Shown here piece by piece: positions 6,199-10,044 of a stretch of DNA of 10,044 nucleotides. Source of the DNA: Pseudomonadota bacterium (GTDB lineage: Bacteria; Pseudomonadota; Gammaproteobacteria; Arenicellales; Poriferihabitantaceae); contig JAAELZ010000142.1 of assembly GCA_024226105.1 (NCBI GenBank), forward strand, positions 1-10,044, given 5' to 3'. A model generated the notes under the pieces. The model worked only from the letters and a program-made list of their open reading frames with translations, searched no databases and had not been told where the DNA came from. Position 1 is the stretch's first letter, and each line of letters opens with the position of its first letter. A program made the translations under genes and the position numbers.

Positions 6199-8579
6199 CA
6201 CACCCTGAACTTTCGCATCAAACCAAAGCGGCCCAACAAGCGGCCCAGGTTTGTAGTTGAACTTTGTTTTATTTTCTTATCCAGCAAAGCAAGGCGCCGA
6301 TTACCGTCGTCCAGCCTCTCCTGTTGGCTATCCAGTATATGTTGTCGAACCCGAATACGACGGGCCGACAAATGCAACTCATCCCTCAACCATTGGCGCT
6401 CTCTTGCCGTATCACTGTGCGGCAATACATCCAGCTCAAGGCTTAGCTCAAGCGAGCTTACGTGGCTGCCCCACTCCACGTCTGATAAATCCAGCACAAT
6501 GCTGCCGCTGGCCGAGGCCAGCATCAAGGTTTCATTGTCAAAGGTTCGTAGCCCGGTTAATCGAGCCTGGTCAACAAGCGCCCCGGTCGAGGCCAGCTGA
6601 TATACACACTCCTGCTCTCCCGACGCCCGGCTTACCGTAATAGCCAGCTTACGCAAGGCTAAACGCTCCCGGACCACCACCGTCAAATCTGAAGCAAGAT
6701 TAATACGCAGATATCGATGGCTGCATAACATCTCCGGCAACTCCAGCGTGGCTTCAATGCTGGAGGAGCAGCTTACCTTGGTGAACACCGAATGATCCGG
6801 GTGCCACAGATTATCGATCTGCGTCCAATAGGCCCTAACTTCCATCGACTTACCAAAGCTCTCCCGAAAAACCGGTTCTTTCAGGATGTCCTTTAAATCG
6901 CGCACATACTCCGGCCGCGTAACCTGATGTTGCAGGCGCATCTCAAAATCAATACAGCTTTCACGGCATTGCTCATAGTTTATTTCGCATAGCGCCAGGC
7001 CCCAGTCGATAAAATCTTCGAACGTCTGTATCAGCGAAAACCGGGCAGCAGCAGGGCTGGCATCTGCGTTTACACCAATCACCTGCAAATCAAGTTGCGA
7101 TACGAGATCATGCGCTTTGACTACAAATTGAAACAGGGCACGAAACAGAATCACCTCTTTACCAATACCCTCCACGGCGTGCCACTCCTGATCTATCAGG
7201 TGCCATAAGCCCTGGTCATCAACAATGATATTGCCCGGTAAAGCATCAACGAATTTGCCGGCTCCCTGTTCGAGTTGACCCTCCAGCCAATCGCTGTAGG
7301 CCATGATGTGCTCAGCCAGCTCCTCATGAGAAGGCACGACACTCAACGCCTGGCGCCAGAGGGCTTCGAGAACCTGCCCATCAACGAAGGGCTCGTTTTG
7401 TACACGAAACTGCGTGACAACTTCGTCGCCAGGAACCGCATCGGCATCCACGGCAACACGCTGCACCTGTGCTTCACCTGAATTTTTACTTACCTGAAGG
7501 CGGTAGGGCAATTTTCGGGTCATACTGGCAAAACGTACAAAATCAAAACCAATGGCGGCACGGACACGATCAGCCGAATTTCCGGCCACAATTAAAAAAG
7601 AATTGGCGAATTCATCCAGGCTGCCGGTTTGCGCTGCGGCCTGCCAGAACAATGATTCTGTGAGCTTCGGCTCCCACGCACTAGCATAATCACGCGAGGA
7701 TATACCGCCCAGCACCTGCTCCGGATGGCGCGCACTTTCAAGATACTGATCCGACAAAATGGCATCCGGCACTTTATAATCCGGAAAAGGGTAACAAAAC
7801 TCGAACGCTTCAAAGCCAAATTCTTCGAGCATCCGGCTCCACTCCTGCTTGCTCCAGGTGCGAATACCCCGTGTAACCGCCTGGCTTAGCGGCTCCGCGT
7901 AACCGTACAAACCGATATTGGGTATATTTAAATGATCTTCACCTGCGCCCGCAAGATACTTAAACCCGGTGCGGTTCTCAATTGCAATCAGGATTTGCCC
8001 CGCCTCACTTAACGCCGCCTGCGCGTGATGTATGGTCAGCTTTAGCTGGTCTTCAGGTGAAACGCCTTCCGGCGCATAGGCACCTGAGTATTCCAACACG
8101 CCGGTAAAAACAACCAGGTCATAACTCGCCGCTGGCAGAACAAGCTCGTGATAATTAGAGCAGACAATCTGCACATTCTCGAGATCCGAGGTTCGAAGGC
8201 GGGCAATTTCAGCGCGGTTCTGCGTGCCTTCAATCGCATCTACGTGAAAGCCCTGCTCACCCAGAAATCGTGTGATCGCCCCGCATCCACAGCCCACCTC
8301 CAGAACGGTTTTTACGCCTTCCAGGTTCAGGCCTCGATATATATTTGAACGCCTGGAACCCAGGTGATATTCCAGCGCCCAATCGGGCCAGGCTCGATCA
8401 AGCTCGTCTGAATATACCGAACGATCACTCGCGGCTTCGACCTGCACATAAACTTTATTTTCGGTACTTTCCCCATCCGTGTAATCGATAAAGGAACGAT
8501 CCGCTTCCTCGGCTTTCACCCAGACTCCACTGTCTAACAGGCTAAGGGCGTTGTGGTTTGCAAGTATTGGCTTGGTCAT
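6198..8579 (-). CDS. SAM-dependent methyltransferase fused to a kinase-like region (WbdD-like architecture)
   Basis: This is a 793-residue multidomain protein. Residues 85-210 form a class I SAM methyltransferase: motif I is VLEVGCGCGAITRFL (92-106), an acidic strand end follows (HVDAIEGT), then YDLVVFTGVLEYSG (153-166) and GQILIAIENRTG. Residues 340-495 look like a phosphotransferase/kinase fold: two beta-rich strands (RKLPYRLQVSKN) precede D445-A-L-P-G-N450 and LIDQEW (D463), which align with the catalytic-loop and metal-binding motifs of aminoglycoside phosphotransferases (D-x-H-P-x-N ... hID). The usual His before the catalytic Asp is not there and an N-lobe Lys is not obvious. Residues 580-720 are beta-rich and resemble accessory domains of surface-glycan enzymes; 724-793 are charged, helical and end basic, possibly a coiled coil with a membrane-touching tail. 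WbdD, which caps O-antigen chains by methylation and phosphorylation, has the same order. The substrate here is unknown. No strong Shine-Dalgarno precedes the ATG. The methyltransferase is sure, the kinase part less so. Confidence 0.8.
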   Translation of the reverse strand: MTKPILANHNALSLLDSGVWVKAEEADRSFIDYTDGESTENKVYVQVEAASDRSVYSDELDRAWPDWALEYHLGSRRSNIYRGLNLEGVKTVLEVGCGCGAITRFLGEQGFHVDAIEGTQNRAEIARLRTSDLENVQIVCSNYHELVLPAASYDLVVFTGVLEYSGAYAPEGVSPEDQLKLTIHHAQAALSEAGQILIAIENRTGFKYLAGAGEDHLNIPNIGLYGYAEPLSQAVTRGIRTWSKQEWSRMLEEFGFEAFEFCYPFPDYKVPDAILSDQYLESARHPEQVLGGISSRDYASAWEPKLTESLFWQAAAQTGSLDEFANSFLIVAGNSADRVRAAIGFDFVRFASMTRKLPYRLQVSKNSGEAQVQRVAVDADAVPGDEVVTQFRVQNEPFVDGQVLEALWRQALSVVPSHEELAEHIMAYSDWLEGQLEQGAGKFVDALPGNIIVDDQGLWHLIDQEWHAVEGIGKEVILFRALFQFVVKAHDLVSQLDLQVIGVNADASPAAARFSLIQTFEDFIDWGLALCEINYEQCRESCIDFEMRLQHQVTRPEYVRDLKDILKEPVFRESFGKSMEVRAYWTQIDNLWHPDHSVFTKVSCSSSIEATLELPEMLCSHRYLRINLASDLTVVVRERLALRKLAITVSRASGEQECVYQLASTGALVDQARLTGLRTFDNETLMLASASGSIVLDLSDVEWGSHVSSLELSLELDVLPHSDTARERQWLRDELHLSARRIRVRQHILDSQQERLDDGNRRLALLDKKIKQSSTTNLGRLLGRFGLMRKFRV

Positions 8580-8641
8580 GCGGGTATTGTATGCAAAATG
8601 AAGCGCCGTGTTTGGCCTGATACAGCAAAAAAGAGCCCGCC

Positions 8642-8700
8642 AAAAAGAAAAAGCAAAGAAAAGAAAAAAATGAAAGAGTGTGAAAGAGAGGAAAGAGGGG
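8642..8700 (+). repeat. Purine-rich tract with GAAAGAG micro-repeats
   Basis: This stretch is almost all A and G on the plus strand (one C at 8654, T at 8671, 8679 and 8681). It contains GAAAGAG at 8672, 8682 and 8691, and the same word recurs at 8719 at the head of the second 5' element repeat. The gradient from plain purine to full repeat units suggests slipped or degenerate copies of the repeat edge. It lies between the methyltransferase gene and the transposase and codes for nothing I can support. Confidence 0.6.
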
Positions 8701-8715
8701 ACACCGATGCCTTAA
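8691..8715 (+). repeat. Left REP-like repeat, copy 1
   Basis: This 25-base unit, built around GGGGACACCGATGCCTTAA, is identical to the copy 28 bases downstream. Its core is the inverted complement of the right-hand repeats. Unlike the right-hand units, it has no ATCGGT partner and so cannot form its own hairpin. Confidence 0.85.
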
Positions 8716-8718
8716 AGG

Positions 8719-8743
8719 GAAAGAGGGGACACCGATGCCTTAA
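8719..8743 (+). repeat. Left REP-like repeat, copy 2
   Basis: This unit is identical over 25 bases to copy 1, with a 3-base spacer between them. The following T extends its inverted match to the right-hand repeats to 19 bases, the longest of the two left copies. It sits about 88 bases before the transposase start. Confidence 0.85.
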
Positions 8744-8761
8744 TGCCATAACCTTCGCCAG

Positions 8762-8789
8762 TTGCATAAATTGAAAAAATTGCTAAACT
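8762..8789 (+). promoter_or_regulatory. Weak candidate promoter of the transposase gene
   Basis: TTGCAT (8762-8767) and TAAACT (8784-8789) are separated by 16 bases in an A/T-rich stretch. Both hexamers match the sigma-70 consensus only partly. An AAGGAGG at 8792-8798 follows but has no start codon at the right distance; the gene instead seems to use the GGGAGG just before its ATG. Confidence 0.35.
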
Positions 8790-8830
8790 AAAAGGAGGTT
8801 ATACAGGGAAAAGGACAAGGGAGGGGGGCA

Positions 8831-9865
8831 ATGCCAAGATCAGGAAGATTGCATATCGAGGGTGGTTATTACCATGTCATGGGCCGGGGATTAGAGCGGC
8901 GCAATATATTTAAACAGATGCAGGATAAAAATGATTTCCTGACTCGACTTGGAAACGGGCTAAAACGGACTGATATCCAGTGCCTGGCATGGGCGATAAT
9001 GTCAAATCATTATCATCTTTTACTGTGTGTTGGTGAACAGCCATTGAGCGCCTTAATGTCTTCAGTACTGGGAGGTTATGGCCGTTCTTACAATCGTCGC
9101 CACACCCGTAGTGGTTATGTATTTCAAAATCGTTTCACGTCGATTCTGTGTGATGCTGAGAGTTACTTGTTGGAATTAGTCCGCTATATCCATCTCAACC
9201 CAGTTAAAGCAGGTATGTTGAAATCAATTGCTGAACTTGACGGATATCGATGGACAGGCCACGCGGGTATAATGGGTCGATACCGGCAGCACTGGCATAA
9301 TTGTGATTCGATACTGGCTTTGTTTGGAGGTCGAATGTCAGATGCAAGAAACCTATATTGCCGATTTGTTGAAGAAGGGATGCACACCAAAGAGGGCTCA
9401 GATTTTTCTGGGGGTGGCTTGATTCGTAGTTATGGTGGCTGGGAGAATGTGATTAACACACGCAAAGAGCATGTTTCACGAATTGGAGACGAACGTATCC
9501 TTGGAGATAGTGATTTTGTATGTCGGGTGTTGAGCGAAGATAAACTTAAGCTTACAAAGCAAGCAGCACTCCAGGAACAGGAGTTCGATTTCGAAGATTT
9601 AGTTGCGTGTGTTTGTAGTTATTGCGACATAAAACAGTCAGAATTGACAAGAAAGGGTCGTGCGAATTCTCTCTCGCTGGCCAAGGCTCTTATTTGTTAT
9701 TGGGGTTCTGACATCATGGGTATAAGCACTACTCAAATTGCCAACAAACTGCAAATTAGTCAACCTTCCATATCAAAATCTGTACGTAGAGGGAAGGCGC
9801 ATTGTCAAGAGAATGAATTGAGTATAGAAGATGTTATGTTGGGCATGAAAAATGATATGCGATGA
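8831..9865 (+). CDS. rayT: REP-associated tyrosine transposase (RAYT, Y1/HUH) with C-terminal helix-turn-helix
   Basis: This is a 344-residue single-strand DNA transposase of the IS200/IS605-like Y1 superfamily, domesticated or semi-autonomous RAYT type. It should cut and join single-stranded REP hairpins through a tyrosine. The opening RSGRLHIEGGYYHVMGRG is typical. The HUH pair is H60-Y61-H62 (MSNHYHLLL); the catalytic tyrosine is Y119 in VRYIHLNPVKAGM; GYVFQNRF (95-102) is the conserved strand between them. Residues 283-320 (LAKALICYW ... QIANKLQISQPSISKSVRRG) form a DnaA-like helix-turn-helix, an extension that lengthens the protein beyond the compact Y1 core of about 200 residues. The ATG at 8831 follows GGGAGGGGGG. 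Its stop codon (9863-9865) lies inside the first right-hand repeat. All catalytic residues are present, so it may be active. Codon use looks more A/T-rich than in the nuo genes, which fits separate ancestry. It is divergent from the methyltransferase gene. Confidence 0.93.
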   Translation: MPRSGRLHIEGGYYHVMGRGLERRNIFKQMQDKNDFLTRLGNGLKRTDIQCLAWAIMSNHYHLLLCVGEQPLSALMSSVLGGYGRSYNRRHTRSGYVFQNRFTSILCDAESYLLELVRYIHLNPVKAGMLKSIAELDGYRWTGHAGIMGRYRQHWHNCDSILALFGGRMSDARNLYCRFVEEGMHTKEGSDFSGGGLIRSYGGWENVINTRKEHVSRIGDERILGDSDFVCRVLSEDKLKLTKQAALQEQEFDFEDLVACVCSYCDIKQSELTRKGRANSLSLAKALICYWGSDIMGISTTQIANKLQISQPSISKSVRRGKAHCQENELSIEDVMLGMKNDMR

Positions 9866-9902
9866 CCGATAAAGCTATTAAGGCATCGGTGTCCCGGGTT
9901 TC
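9855..9902 (-). repeat. Right REP-like repeat, unit 1
   Basis: This 48-base unit contains ACCGAT (9865-9870) and ATCGGT (9885-9890), which pair around a 14-base loop, then gtcccgggtttc with a CCCGGG palindrome. The unit overlaps the last codons and the stop of the transposase gene. In the left-repeat orientation its core reads GGGACACCGATGCCTTAAT. Confidence 0.88.
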
Positions 9903-9903
9903 A

Positions 9904-9951
9904 ATATGCGATGACCGATAAAGCTATTAAGGCATCGGTGTCCCGGGTTTC
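9904..9951 (-). repeat. Right REP-like repeat, unit 2
   Basis: All 48 bases are identical to unit 1, repeating with a 49-base period and a single A between them. This includes the ATGCGATGA that in unit 1 is the end of the transposase coding sequence. Perfect identity points to a recent tandem duplication. Confidence 0.88.
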
Positions 9952-9958
9952 TTGCTCT

Positions 9959-9993
9959 GATAAAGCTATTAAGGCATCGGTGTCCCGGGTTTC
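9959..9993 (-). repeat. Right REP-like repeat, truncated unit 3 with tail
   Basis: These 35 bases are identical to the last 35 bases of units 1 and 2 but lack the first 13, including the ACC of the hairpin stem, so only GAT/ATC can pair. A further 11-base tail (tcccgggtttc, 9996-10006) repeats the unit's 3' end once more, suggesting stepwise duplication and loss. Confidence 0.85.
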
Positions 9994-10011
9994 CTTCCCG
10001 GGTTTCTTTGT

Positions 10012-10035
10012 AATAGAGTCTTCCTTGACTCTTTT
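10012..10035 (+). terminator. Terminator-like hairpin after the repeat cluster
   Basis: AGAGTC (10015-10020) and GACTCT (10027-10032) form a six-pair stem with loop TTCCTT, followed on the plus strand by TTTT at the end of the stem. It could end transcription of the transposase. The stem is short and only half G/C, so confidence is limited. Confidence 0.4.
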
Positions 10036-10044
10036 AATACATGA

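Larger units (their letters stand above)
8691..10006 (+). mobile_element. RAYT/REP element: Y1 transposase bracketed by inverted repeat clusters
   Basis: A single tyrosine transposase gene (8831-9865) is flanked by two direct copies of a 25-base repeat on the left and three tandem copies on the right. Their shared core is inverted: attaaggcatcggtgtccc on the right is the exact complement of 19 bases in the second left copy. This is the classic arrangement of a REP-associated tyrosine transposase with its own REP-like sequences. GGGGACACC-type repeats beside Y1 transposases recur in many proteobacterial genomes (from memory, not checked). The outer borders are uncertain; the last trace is a truncated tail at 9996-10006. 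Confidence 0.8.

Noticed and set aside
8586..8591. TACAAT as a -10 giving a leaderless methyltransferase mRNA
   Set aside because: Spacing to the ATG would fit, but no -35-like hexamer is found at 16-18 bases, so the match may be chance.
8576..8767. Minus-strand frame with a run of Phe/Leu/Ser that looks like a membrane protein
   Set aside because: It is the reverse of the purine tract and transposon repeats; the hydrophobicity is an effect of poly-T, and it overlaps the start of the methyltransferase gene.
9855..9993. Possible CRISPR array from the regular repeats
   Set aside because: The units are contiguous with a one-base or short spacer, no unique spacers exist, and the repeats match those on the other side of the transposase in inverted form.

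Overview
The window reads as a chromosomal segment of a gammaproteobacterium or close relative. All the nuo proteins look like the proteobacterial complex I type. nuoC and nuoD are separate genes, so this is not an enterobacterium or Pseudomonas, where they are fused as nuoCD. A perfect FNR/Anr-type site lies in front of nuoA. The genus cannot be told from the sequence.

Layout. Positions 1-5836 (minus strand) hold the first seven genes of a respiratory complex I operon in the order nuoA-B-C-D-E-F-G. Gaps are very short or the genes overlap by 1-4 bases. nuoG runs off the left edge, and the membrane-arm genes nuoH-N presumably continue beyond it. Together these seven genes encode the NADH-oxidising module (NuoE, F, G), the quinone-linked connecting module (NuoB, C, D) and one membrane subunit (NuoA). 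All the iron-sulfur cluster ligands I looked for are present. Positions 5837-6197 hold the nuo promoter region, with an FNR-type box placed as in a class II activated promoter, plus a doubtful 68-codon ORF and a hairpin at the end of the next gene.

Positions 6198-8579 (minus strand) encode an unusual 793-residue protein. It has an N-terminal SAM-dependent methyltransferase, a central region with an aminoglycoside-phosphotransferase/kinase-like catalytic loop, a probable beta-sandwich region and a charged helical C-terminus. This order resembles the surface-polysaccharide chain-terminating methyltransferase/kinase WbdD, although no polysaccharide genes are visible here.

Positions 8580-10044 are an accessory patch. 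A purine-rich tract is followed by two direct copies of a GGGGACACC-type repeat. Next comes a gene on the plus strand for a REP-associated tyrosine (Y1/HUH) transposase with an added C-terminal helix-turn-helix. Downstream are three tandem copies of a roughly 49-bp repeat whose core is the inverted complement of the upstream repeats. The transposase and its bracketing repeats form a self-contained RAYT/REP element. It is the most dynamic part of the window, and the transposase stop codon lies inside the first downstream repeat.
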